Notes: generated by a model from the letters alone, not told the origin. Positions 1 to 7,752 are shown, counted from the stretch's first letter. The stretch: DNA of 8,156 nucleotides from Opitutaceae bacterium (GCA_023265535.1 JAHFTI010000171.1:1-8156); one strand, 5' to 3'. Translations and numbers: made by a program.

Positions 1-968
1 AGCTCTCACCGGGGCTGCTGCGCGCCGAACGCATCTCGCTGCAGGGCTTCGACACCGGGCTCGATTGGTGGGCCCCCGGCCTGGTGCGGCGCCTGCGCAC
101 CCTCGAACCGGACATCGTGCTGTGCATGGGACGCATGGCCAACTGCCATGGCCTGCGCCTCCTGCGCGGACTGCCAGGGGCCAGGGTCCTGGGGAGCATG
201 CGCACCGGCAAGTCACTTCCCCTTCCCTACAGGACCTTCCTGCGGCGGGCGGCGCACGTCGTTGCCAACAGCCGCGACGCCAAGGACCACCTGGTGGCCT
301 GCCATGGAGTGCTGGCACAGCGCATCAGCGTCATCAACAACTCGCTCGTCTTCAGGCCGCCTCCCCAGGACCCGGAACAACGGCAACGCCTGCGCCAGGA
401 GCAGGGAGCGGGCCCGGGCACAAGCGTCCTGCTGAATGTGGGCATGTTCCGCCCCGAGAAAAACCAACGCGAGCTCATCGAGATCTGCCTGAGGCTTCCC
501 CGCAGCCTGGACTGGCAATTGTGGCTCATCGGGGACGGCCCGGCCCTCTCCGAGTGTGTGCGCATGGCGGGCGAACTGAACCTGTCCCAGCGGGTGCGCT
601 TCCTGGGCTGGAAGGCTGATCCAAGCCCCTGCTACGCGGCGGCCGACCTCGCGGTGCACGCCTCCACCTCGGAGGCGCTTTCCAATTTCCTGATCGAGGC
701 ACAGGGCAACGGCCTGCCCTGCGTGGCTTACGAGGCGCAGGGCAACGGCGAGTGCATGATCGAGGGGAAGACAGGCTATATCGTGCCGCGCGGCAACCAG
801 GAGGCCTTCTGTGCCGCGCTGCTCAGCCTGGCCGGGGAGGACGCGGCTGCGAGGAGGCAGCGCTCACAGCGCGCCATGAGCCATGCGAGGGAGAATTTTG
901 ACGAGACGCGGCAGGTGGACTCCTACCTCCAGCTCTTCCACAAGCTGCTGGGAATGACCGCCTCCTGA
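1..968 (+). CDS. Glycosyltransferase, GT4 family (5' partial)
   Basis: The reading frame is open from base 3 to the TGA at 966-968, so the gene enters from the left; 321 residues are visible and perhaps 40-60 N-terminal residues are missing compared with typical GT4 enzymes. An ATG or GTG inside the frame (for example GTG at 84) is not a credible start, because coding sequence continues upstream. The C-terminal half is a typical GT-B donor-binding domain: NVGMFRPEKN with R150 and K153 (counting from base 3), then LWLIGDGP, a VRFLGW segment, and the EX7E motif E224-ALSNFLI-E232, followed by GLPCVAYEAQGNGE and GKTGYIVP. Such enzymes transfer a sugar from a nucleotide donor, usually at the cytoplasmic membrane face, in LPS, O-antigen or capsule synthesis. 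The exact donor and acceptor cannot be read from the sequence. The N-terminal acceptor domain is only partly present. Confidence 0.9.
   Translation, partial: LSPGLLRAERISLQGFDTGLDWWAPGLVRRLRTLEPDIVLCMGRMANCHGLRLLRGLPGARVLGSMRTGKSLPLPYRTFLRRAAHVVANSRDAKDHLVACHGVLAQRISVINNSLVFRPPPQDPEQRQRLRQEQGAGPGTSVLLNVGMFRPEKNQRELIEICLRLPRSLDWQLWLIGDGPALSECVRMAGELNLSQRVRFLGWKADPSPCYAAADLAVHASTSEALSNFLIEAQGNGLPCVAYEAQGNGECMIEGKTGYIVPRGNQEAFCAALLSLAGEDAAARRQRSQRAMSHARENFDETRQVDSYLQLFHKLLGMTAS
696..749 (+). repeat. Imperfect 18-bp direct repeat inside the glycosyltransferase
   Basis: Two in-frame copies, 696-713 and 732-749, differ at one base (A at 701, G at 737) and both encode EAQGNG, 12 codons apart. The first copy contains the second glutamate of the EX7E motif. 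The second sits where related enzymes often have a DAQGxGE-like segment. The copies could be a small local duplication or convergence of two similar loop motifs. Confidence 0.6.
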
Positions 969-978
969 CCTGGCAGGC

Positions 979-1001
979 CAAATCAGGCCTCCCCTGATTT
1001 G
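979..1001 (+). terminator. Candidate intrinsic terminator after the glycosyltransferase
   Basis: A perfect 9-bp stem (CAAATCAGG at 979-987 paired with CCTGATTTG at 993-1001) closes a 5-nt loop, starting 11 nt after the glycosyltransferase stop. The 3' side is followed by only a short T-rich stretch (GCTTTC), so it is not a textbook U-tract terminator. It lies in the 64-bp gap before uvrA. It could end the upstream transcript, be part of the uvrA leader, or both. I saw no LexA/SOS-like operator in this gap. Confidence 0.45.
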
Positions 1002-1032
1002 CTTTCGCGGGCCTTCCTGCGTTCCCTGAGGC

Positions 1033-4000
1033 GTGAGTTCCCGCGTTTCACCGTCCCCCCAGCACGAGCCGTCCCACGAATGCATCCGCCTGCGCGGGGT
1101 GCGTCAGAACAACCTGAAGGGGTTCGACCTCGACCTGCCCTTGGGCAAGTACATCGTGGTCACCGGACTGAGCGGGGCGGGCAAGAGCTCGCTGGTCTTC
1201 GACACCCTGCACGCGGAGGGGCAGCGCCGCTACGTGGAGACCTTCAGCGCCTACACGCGCCAGTTCCTCGAACTGCTGACACAGCCCAAGGTGGACAGCA
1301 TCGAGAACATCCGGCCCTCCATCGCCATCGAGCAGACCAACACGGTCCGCAATTCGCGCTCGACGGTCGGCACGATGACCGAGCTGACCGACTACTTCAA
1401 GGTGTGGTTCAGCCACGTGGCCGAGTGCTTCGATCCGGTCACCGGCGAGAAAGTGGAGGACGACACGCCGCTGACCATCTGGAACAAGGCCTCGGCCGCG
1501 CATCAGGGGCGCACCCTCGTGATCGCGTTCCGCGTGCAAAGGCCGGAGGGCATGGAATGGGGCGAGATCCTCGCAAGCCTGCGCGGGCAGGCCTACCTGA
1601 GGGTCCTGATCCCAAGGCAGGGCTCCGCCGAGGAGCTGGACGCACGACGCATCGATGAGCTCGAAGGCAAACTCCCTGCGGGCACCGAGCACCTTTACGT
1701 GGCGCAGGACCGCATCGAGCTCCGGGCGGAGGAGCAGTCCCGCTTCCTCGAGGCAACGGAGACCGCCCTGCATTTCGGACGGGGACAGGTTCACCTGATC
1801 GCACAGACGCCTGCGGGACACCACGCACGCGTGGCGCACTATTCCCGCGGGCTGCACTCCCCGGGCAGCGACCGGACCTTCCGCGCCGCCTCCCCCGCCC
1901 TCTTCTCATTCAATTCCCCGCTCGGGGCCTGTCCCAAGTGCCGCGGCTTCGGACGCGTGATCGACATCGACCTGCGCCTGGCGGTGCCGGACCGCTCCAA
2001 GAGCATCGACGAGGGCGCGATCAAGTGCTGGGAGGGCGAGGTTTACAGCGAATGCCTCAAGGACCTCAGGAAACTCTCCGGAAAACACAGGATCCGCACC
2101 GACATCCCCTTTGAGAAGCTCAGCGCCGAGCAGCAGTCGTTCATCCTCGAGGGCGCGCCCGACTACAACGAGGAGGAGGGGCGCGGCTGGCCGGGGCATT
2201 GGTACGGCGTGCGCGGTTTCTTCAAGTGGCTCGAGAAGAACTCCTACAAGATGCACGTGCGCGTCTTCCTCTCGCGCTACCGCAGCTACAATCTCTGCAC
2301 GGAGTGCAAGGGTGCGCGCCTGCAACCGGAGGCCCTCTGCTGGAAATGGCAGGGTCTCCGCCTGCCCGAGCTCTACACCCTGCCTGTGACGGAGCTGCTG
2401 GCCCTGCTGGGCAGGGCGGCCGCCTCCCCCAAGGGCGACTCCCGGGAAGCGCCGGCAAGGGCGGAGGCCGCCTCCCCGGTGGACCTCTCGCGCGAGGCCA
2501 TCCTGACGCGCCTGCGTTACCTCGAGCAGGTCGGCCTGGGGTACCTTTCGCTGGACCGACCGTCCAAGACCCTTTCCGGCGGCGAGGTCGAGCGCGTCAA
2601 CCTCACCTCCTGCCTGGGCTCTTCCCTGGTGGACACCCTCTTTGTCCTGGATGAGCCCAGCGTGGGCCTCCACCCGCGCGACATCGACCGGCTGATCGGC
2701 ATCATCCGCACCCTGACCGACGCGGGCAACACCGTGGTCGTCGTGGAACACGACGAGGCCATGATCCGCGCGGCCGACCACGTGCTGGAGATCGGGCCCG
2801 AACCCGGCTCGCGCGGCGGCCATCTTGTATTCGAAGGTTCGATACAGGGCATGCTCGCCTCGAAGGCCAGCATCACGGGGGCCTACCTTTCCGGGCGCCT
2901 CTCCATCGAGGTGCCCTCCCGCCGCCGGCCGGTTCAGCCTGGAAAGTCGGGACCCGACCAGGCCTGGCTGCGCATCCGCGGCGCCGTGAAGCACAACCTC
3001 AGGGGACTCGACCTCGACCTGCCCCTGCGACGCCTGGTGTGCCTGAGCGGCGTGTCCGGCTCGGGCAAGTCGACGCTGCTCGACCACGTGATCCACCAGG
3101 GACTGCTCACCTCGCAGGGCAGGCTCTCCGAGGATCCGGCGCAGCTGGAGTCGATCCGCTCGGACCTGGCCTTCTCGGAAATCCTCCTGGTGGACCAGTC
3201 CCCGCTCTCGCGCACCCCGCGCTCGAATCCCGCGCTCTACACCGACGCCTGGGAGCTGATCCGCAGCCTCTACGCATCAACCCCGGAGGCCAAGGCCGCC
3301 GGTTTCAACGATTCCAGTTTCTCCTTCAACAGTGGCGAGGGCCGCTGCGACCACTGCCAGGGCCTCGGCTTTGAGCGCGTGGAGATGCAGTTCCTCTCGG
3401 ACGTGTTTGTGCCCTGCCCCATCTGCGAGGGCCGCCGCTTCAAGGACGAGGTGCTCGCGGTGAAATGGCAGGGACTGAGCGTGGCCGATCTCCTGAACAC
3501 GCAGGTCTCCGACGCGCTCAGGTTCTTCGCCCAGGAGGAGGACATCCTGAAGCGCCTCGCCACGCTGGACCAGGTGGGCCTGGGCTATCTCACGCTCGGA
3601 CAGCCCCTCAACACCCTCAGCGGCGGCGAGTCGCAGCGCCTCAAGCTGGTCAGCTACCTGGAGAAGGTCGGCGAGGGAGCCCTGCTCCTTCTCGACGAGC
3701 CCACCACGGGCCTGCACCGCCACGACGTGAAGCGCCTGCTCTCCGTGCTGCAGCAGCTCGTGGACCGCGGGCACAGCGTGATCATGATCGAGCACAACCT
3801 CGACGTACTCAAGTCGGCCGACTGGCTCGTGGAGGTGGGACCGGAGGCGGGCCCCGGCGGCGGACGCATCGTCGCCGAGGGCGTTCCCGAGGACATCGCG
3901 AGCTCCGCCACCGAGACCGCCCCCTGGCTCAGGGCGCTCCTGTATCCAGAAGGCAACTACCAAGTGGCCGAGAGCGGCGTGCCGGCAGCCCCCGCCACGC

Positions 4001-6732
4001 CAGCTGCACGCCCGCCGGTCTCCGCCCTGCACGTGCGCGGCGCCCGCGAGAACAACCTGCGCGACATCAGCCTCGACATCCCCCTGCGCAAGCTGAGCGT
4101 CGTCACGGGTGTGTCCGGCTCCGGCAAGTCCACGCTCGCCTTCGACATCATCTTCGCGGAGGGACAGCGCCGCTTCATGGAATCCATGTCGCCCTACGCG
4201 CGCCAGTTCGTGGAGCAGCTGCCACGGCCCTCGGTCGACAGCCTCACGGGCATCCCGCCCACGGTGGCGATCGAGCAGCGCGTCACGCGCGGGTCGCGCA
4301 AGTCGACGGTGGCAACGATCACGGAGGTGGCCCAGTACCTTCGCCTGCTCTATGCGCGCGTGGGCGTGCAGCACCATCCTGACTCGGACCGCCCGGTCAC
4401 GCCCCTGAGCCCGGGCGCCCTGAGGCGCCTGCTCGACAAGGCCCTGGCCGAGCCCGCGGCGGCACGCGCCCCCCACCTCTACCTCTGCTCGCCGCTGATC
4501 CGCGGCCGCAAGGGCCATCACCAGCCCATCGCAACCTGGATAGCCAAGCAGGGGTACACTCTTATGCGTGCCGACGGGAAGCTGGTGGCGGTGGAGGCCT
4601 TCACCAAGCTGGATCGCTACAAGGAGCATGACATCGAGGTGGTGGTGGCCGACCTCGGGAAGAAGGCGCCGGAGAAGTGTGATCCACACGAGGCGCTGGA
4701 GAAGGCACTCGCCCTGGGCAAGGGCTCCTGCTTCCTGCTCCAGGCCAACGGCAAGGTGCTGGGCTGGTTCAGCACCACGCGCACCGACGCCGAGACGGGC
4801 GAATCCTTCCCCGAGCTCGAACCCAAGCACTTCTCGCACAACTCACCGCGCGGCTGGTGCCCGGCCTGTCGCGGCCACGGACGCGTCTTCCCCTGGATGC
4901 TCGAGAAGGCCAAGGAGGATGAGGACGAGGACCAGGAGAAGCTCCTGCGCAGCTTCGGCCTCGATTCCGGCGATGAGATGGGCGACCAGGGAACGCCCTG
5001 TCCCGATTGCGGCGGCACCCGCCTGAACCGCATCTCGCGCTCCGTGAAGCTGCACTTCAACGGCCGGCTCTCCCCCTGCTCCCTGCCGGAGCTGCTCGCC
5101 CTTCCCTCCGCCCCTCTGGTGGAACGGCTGCACAAGCTGGAGCTGGACGGACGCGCCAAGCTGATCGCGCAGGACATCCTCCCGCAGATCGAGGAGCGCC
5201 TCCGTTTCCTCGGCCAGGTAGGACTGGGCTACCTTTCCCTGGACCGCGCCACGGCGACCCTCTCCGGCGGCGAGGCCCAGCGCATCCGCCTGGCGGCCCA
5301 GCTCGGCTCCAATCTCTCCGGCGTGCTCTACGTGCTCGACGAGCCCAGCATCGGCCTGCACGCGCGCGACAACGAGCGCCTCATCGAGACGCTCCTGGCC
5401 CTGCGCGACCGGGGCAACACGCTGCTTGTCGTCGAGCACGACGATGAGCTGATGCTTCGCGCGGACAGGCTCATCGACCTGGGGCCGGGCGCCGGCATCC
5501 ATGGCGGCAGGATCCTGGCCGAGGGCAGCCCGGAGGAGGTGCGCCAATGCGATTCCTCCCTCACGGGCGTCTTCCTCAACCGCGGCATCCCGCACCCTTG
5601 GCGAAAGGCCTATCGCGACGTCTCGGAGAAGAACCGTGAGCTGCAGTGGCTCGAGCTCCGCGATGTATCCTTCAGGAACATACAGGGGCAGGACCTCAGG
5701 CTGCCCCATGGCCGCCTGGTGATGGTCGCGGGCCCCAGCGGTGCAGGCAAGTCCACCCTCTTCCGCGACCTGCTCCACCCGGCGGTGGACCATGCGCTGA
5801 AGGCGGGCAAGCCCAAGGTCACGGGCAAGGATTTCGCCCAGTCGGAGGCCTTCTCGGCCCTGACCGACGGCCTGGCCGACACGCCCTTCAGCAGCCTGAC
5901 GGGGGCGGGCGGCTTCAAGTCCGTCATCGAGGTGGACCAAAGTCCCATCGGCAAGACCCCGCGCTCCACGCCCGCCACCTACCTGGGCATCTTCGACACA
6001 ATCCGGGGCTTCTTCGCGAGCCTGCCCGAGGCCAAGATGCGCGGCTTCACGGCCTCTCGCTTTTCCTTCAACACGAATGGAGGGCGCTGCCCCAGCTGCG
6101 AGGGGGCTGGCCGCATCAAGCTGGAGATGGCGTTCATGCCGGACACCTACCTGCCCTGCGACCTGTGCAAAGGCAGCCGCTACAGCCCGGACCTCGAGGA
6201 GATCGCCTGGAACGGGAAGAGCATCGGCCAGGTGCTGCAGCTGTCCTTCGCGGAAGCGGTGGACTACTTCGGTTTCCACTCACAGCTCAAGGATGTCTGC
6301 CAACTGATGGTCGACTGCGGCCTCGGCTACATCAACCTCGGGCAAAGCTCACCCACGCTGAGCGGCGGCGAGGCGCAGCGCCTCAAGCTGATCACCGAGC
6401 TCTCCAAGGGACTGCAGAGCTACACCGAGCGCAGCCGCGGCGTGAAGCCGAGGCACCTCTACCTGCTGGAGGAGCCCACCATCGGGCTGCACCTCAGCGA
6501 CTGCGAGAAGCTGATCCGCCTGCTCCACGGCCTGGTGGAGCAGGGACACAGCGTGGTCGTGATCGAGCACCACATCGACCTGCTGGCCGAGGCCGACTGG
6601 ATCATCGAGCTCGGGCCTGAGGGCGGCCCCGAGGGAGGCAAGATCATGTACCAAGGCCCGCTGGCCGGCCTGCTGAAACGCAGGCAGAGTCCCACGGCCC
6701 CTCACCTGCGCGCGAAACTGGGCGTCACCTAG
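1033..6732 (+). CDS. uvrA: Doubled (tandem-fused) UvrA, excinuclease ABC subunit A
   Basis: UvrA is the ATP-driven damage-recognition subunit of nucleotide excision repair; it loads UvrB onto lesions in the cytoplasm. A usual UvrA has about 940 residues and two ABC ATPase sites and works as a dimer. This protein has 1899 residues and four sites in the order NBD1-NBD2-NBD1-NBD2. Walker A lysines: K51, K679, K1032, K1573. LSGGE signatures begin at 514, 862, 1410, 1776. Walker B pairs: D540-E541, D888-E889, D1436-E1437, E1813-E1814. H-loop histidines: H573, H921, H1469, H1846. Both NBD2s carry the C-X2-C-X19-C-X2-C zinc finger (C772/775/795/798 and C1686/1689/1709/1712). The GTG at 1033 is the only plausible start: an in-frame TGA lies at 1027 and conserved sequence (IRLRGVRQNN) begins at residue 18. 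There is no properly spaced Shine-Dalgarno site. The gene is intact, with no frameshift. Regulation is not evident. Confidence 0.97.
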   Translation: MSSRVSPSPQHEPSHECIRLRGVRQNNLKGFDLDLPLGKYIVVTGLSGAGKSSLVFDTLHAEGQRRYVETFSAYTRQFLELLTQPKVDSIENIRPSIAIEQTNTVRNSRSTVGTMTELTDYFKVWFSHVAECFDPVTGEKVEDDTPLTIWNKASAAHQGRTLVIAFRVQRPEGMEWGEILASLRGQAYLRVLIPRQGSAEELDARRIDELEGKLPAGTEHLYVAQDRIELRAEEQSRFLEATETALHFGRGQVHLIAQTPAGHHARVAHYSRGLHSPGSDRTFRAASPALFSFNSPLGACPKCRGFGRVIDIDLRLAVPDRSKSIDEGAIKCWEGEVYSECLKDLRKLSGKHRIRTDIPFEKLSAEQQSFILEGAPDYNEEEGRGWPGHWYGVRGFFKWLEKNSYKMHVRVFLSRYRSYNLCTECKGARLQPEALCWKWQGLRLPELYTLPVTELLALLGRAAASPKGDSREAPARAEAASPVDLSREAILTRLRYLEQVGLGYLSLDRPSKTLSGGEVERVNLTSCLGSSLVDTLFVLDEPSVGLHPRDIDRLIGIIRTLTDAGNTVVVVEHDEAMIRAADHVLEIGPEPGSRGGHLVFEGSIQGMLASKASITGAYLSGRLSIEVPSRRRPVQPGKSGPDQAWLRIRGAVKHNLRGLDLDLPLRRLVCLSGVSGSGKSTLLDHVIHQGLLTSQGRLSEDPAQLESIRSDLAFSEILLVDQSPLSRTPRSNPALYTDAWELIRSLYASTPEAKAAGFNDSSFSFNSGEGRCDHCQGLGFERVEMQFLSDVFVPCPICEGRRFKDEVLAVKWQGLSVADLLNTQVSDALRFFAQEEDILKRLATLDQVGLGYLTLGQPLNTLSGGESQRLKLVSYLEKVGEGALLLLDEPTTGLHRHDVKRLLSVLQQLVDRGHSVIMIEHNLDVLKSADWLVEVGPEAGPGGGRIVAEGVPEDIASSATETAPWLRALLYPEGNYQVAESGVPAAPATPAARPPVSALHVRGARENNLRDISLDIPLRKLSVVTGVSGSGKSTLAFDIIFAEGQRRFMESMSPYARQFVEQLPRPSVDSLTGIPPTVAIEQRVTRGSRKSTVATITEVAQYLRLLYARVGVQHHPDSDRPVTPLSPGALRRLLDKALAEPAAARAPHLYLCSPLIRGRKGHHQPIATWIAKQGYTLMRADGKLVAVEAFTKLDRYKEHDIEVVVADLGKKAPEKCDPHEALEKALALGKGSCFLLQANGKVLGWFSTTRTDAETGESFPELEPKHFSHNSPRGWCPACRGHGRVFPWMLEKAKEDEDEDQEKLLRSFGLDSGDEMGDQGTPCPDCGGTRLNRISRSVKLHFNGRLSPCSLPELLALPSAPLVERLHKLELDGRAKLIAQDILPQIEERLRFLGQVGLGYLSLDRATATLSGGEAQRIRLAAQLGSNLSGVLYVLDEPSIGLHARDNERLIETLLALRDRGNTLLVVEHDDELMLRADRLIDLGPGAGIHGGRILAEGSPEEVRQCDSSLTGVFLNRGIPHPWRKAYRDVSEKNRELQWLELRDVSFRNIQGQDLRLPHGRLVMVAGPSGAGKSTLFRDLLHPAVDHALKAGKPKVTGKDFAQSEAFSALTDGLADTPFSSLTGAGGFKSVIEVDQSPIGKTPRSTPATYLGIFDTIRGFFASLPEAKMRGFTASRFSFNTNGGRCPSCEGAGRIKLEMAFMPDTYLPCDLCKGSRYSPDLEEIAWNGKSIGQVLQLSFAEAVDYFGFHSQLKDVCQLMVDCGLGYINLGQSSPTLSGGEAQRLKLITELSKGLQSYTERSRGVKPRHLYLLEEPTIGLHLSDCEKLIRLLHGLVEQGHSVVVIEHHIDLLAEADWIIELGPEGGPEGGKIMYQGPLAGLLKRRQSPTAPHLRAKLGVT
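1084..3957 (+). repeat. UvrA unit 1 of the intragenic duplication
   Basis: Residues about 18-975 form one full UvrA-like unit. NBD1 (RRYVETFSAYTRQF, SIAIEQ) is followed by a diverged UvrB-binding region (about 131-275), the Cys pairs C300/C303 and C422/C425 with about 118 residues between them, and an unusual signature GGEVERVNL. An Ala-rich low-complexity insert lies near 455-485. NBD2 (DQSPLSRTPRSNP, then the zinc finger) is more typical. Similarity to unit 2 is mainly at protein level; short DNA matches remain at the Walker A codons (3052-3071 versus 4111-4130 differ by one base). Confidence 0.85.
4021..6732 (+). repeat. UvrA unit 2 of the intragenic duplication
   Basis: Residues about 997-1899 form the second unit, after an Ala/Pro-rich linker at about 978-996. 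Its NBD1 is the more canonical (RRFMESMSPYARQF, LSGGEAQRIRLAAQLG, YVLDEPSIGLHARDNERL) and it keeps the UvrB-binding hallmark RGRKGHH (1157-1163) plus KLDRYKEHDIEVVV (about 1192-1205). The segment between Cys pairs C1276/C1279 and C1323/C1326 is only 43 residues and strongly acidic. NBD2 has a less conserved N-terminus, an extra Ala/Ser/Gly-rich stretch before DQSPIGKTPRSTP, and a Walker B reading LLEEPTIGLH. Confidence 0.85.
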
Positions 6733-6831
6733 GCTGGGCCAGTCGGGGCAGCCAGGGGTGCCGGGCGAGGCGGGCCCGAGGGCAGCCCGTGCGTTGACAA
6801 GCGCGCGGGCTTGGGGCGAAGTCGCGGGGTC

Positions 6832-7752
6832 ATGACGAGCGCAGACCCCGTCCACACCCTCAACGACCTGGCCTCCTGGCCCACGACCGGCACTTGGCTG
6901 GCCGTGCTCGGCCATCCCATCGCCCACTCCATCAGCCCGGTGATGCACAACGCCGCGCTGCGCCGTAGTGCCTCGGAGGATACGCGGTATTCGGATTGGA
7001 ACTACGTCCGCTTCGACGTGCCTCCGGAGCAGCTGCCCGAGGCACTGGTCCAGCTGCGCCAGAGGGGGTTCCTGGGCCTGAACCTCACCCTCCCGCACAA
7101 GGTGCTCGCGGTGCCCCATGTCTCCCGCATCGACCCTGCCGCGGCCCCGATCGGCGCCGTGAACACCCTGCGCGCCTGCGCCGGGGGCTGGGAGGCCTTC
7201 AACACCGACGGCTACGGCATGGCCGCCGGCATTCGCCAGGATCTCGGCCTCACGCTGGCCGGCACCCACGTCATCCTGCTGGGCGCCGGTGGCGCAGCCC
7301 GCGGTGCGGCGGTGGAATGCCTGCAGCAGGGTGTCGCCTCGCTGAACATCGCCAACCGCACCGAGTCCAACCTGCAGCAGCTTCTCTCGGACCTGGCTCC
7401 CCTTAAGCCCTCCGGGTGCGAGCTGCGCGGTTTTTCCCCGGCGCAGCCCCCCGCAACACTTCCTGCCCAGGCCCTGGTGATCAATGCCACATCCGCCGGC
7501 CTGAAGGCCGCCGACCCGCTTCCCCTCGACCTGGCCCGGGTGCCCCGTCCCGCCGCCGTGTACGACATGATCTACAATCCCGCGCGCACCCGGCTTATGG
7601 AGGAGGCGTCCAAGCTGGGAATCCCGGTCTCCAACGGCCTGTCCATGCTGGTCAACCAAGGTGCCAAGGCGCTCTCCCATTGGACGGGGCTCCCCCCGGA
7701 GCGCCTTTTCCCCGAAATGGACGCGGCCGCCCGCAGGGCCATGGAGCTCTGA
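6832..7752 (+). CDS. aroE: Shikimate dehydrogenase (NADP+)
   Basis: AroE reduces 3-dehydroshikimate to shikimate with NADPH, the fourth step of the shikimate pathway to aromatic amino acids and folate, in the cytoplasm. The 306-residue product shows the family motifs in order: HSISPVMHN (32-40, shikimate binding), NLTLPHK with catalytic K90, GAVNT (108-112), NTD (124-126, with D126 the expected catalytic partner), the dinucleotide loop GAGGAARG (151-158), NRT (175-177, the NADP-preferring phosphate-binding motif), INATSAG, YDMIYNP (from 244), and NGLSMLVNQ (268-276). Length is slightly above the usual 270-290, owing to a short N-terminal extension. I chose the ATG at 6832; an in-frame TTG at 6811 would add seven residues without conserved content. 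No strong Shine-Dalgarno site is present. It lies 99 bp after uvrA and 79 bp before the prepilin peptidase. Confidence 0.96.
   Translation: MTSADPVHTLNDLASWPTTGTWLAVLGHPIAHSISPVMHNAALRRSASEDTRYSDWNYVRFDVPPEQLPEALVQLRQRGFLGLNLTLPHKVLAVPHVSRIDPAAAPIGAVNTLRACAGGWEAFNTDGYGMAAGIRQDLGLTLAGTHVILLGAGGAARGAAVECLQQGVASLNIANRTESNLQQLLSDLAPLKPSGCELRGFSPAQPPATLPAQALVINATSAGLKAADPLPLDLARVPRPAAVYDMIYNPARTRLMEEASKLGIPVSNGLSMLVNQGAKALSHWTGLPPERLFPEMDAAARRAMEL

Noticed and set aside
65..619. 184-codon + strand frame overlapping the glycosyltransferase
   Set aside because: It is Pro/Arg/Ala-rich out-of-frame translation of a gene whose real frame carries the GT-B motifs.
3277..4839. 520-codon open frame on the - strand
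   Set aside because: It lies wholly opposite uvrA, whose conserved motifs are continuous here; long antisense frames are expected in GC-rich coding DNA, and its translation shows no recognisable domain.
4843..6279. 478-codon open frame on the - strand
   Set aside because: It is antisense to uvrA unit 2, low in complexity, and has no recognisable motif.
6811..6831. TTG at 6811 as the aroE start
   Set aside because: It adds seven unconserved residues and uses a rarer start codon; the ATG at 6832 gives a better fit to family N-termini.
6733..6831. GC-rich inverted repeats after uvrA (for example CGGGCCCG near 6771-6778) as a terminator
   Set aside because: The stems are only 4-5 bp or simple palindromes, with no T-tract, and are expected by chance in such GC-rich sequence.
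6349..7680. 443-codon open frame on the - strand
   Set aside because: It spans the end of uvrA and nearly all of aroE in antisense; both sense genes have full motif support.
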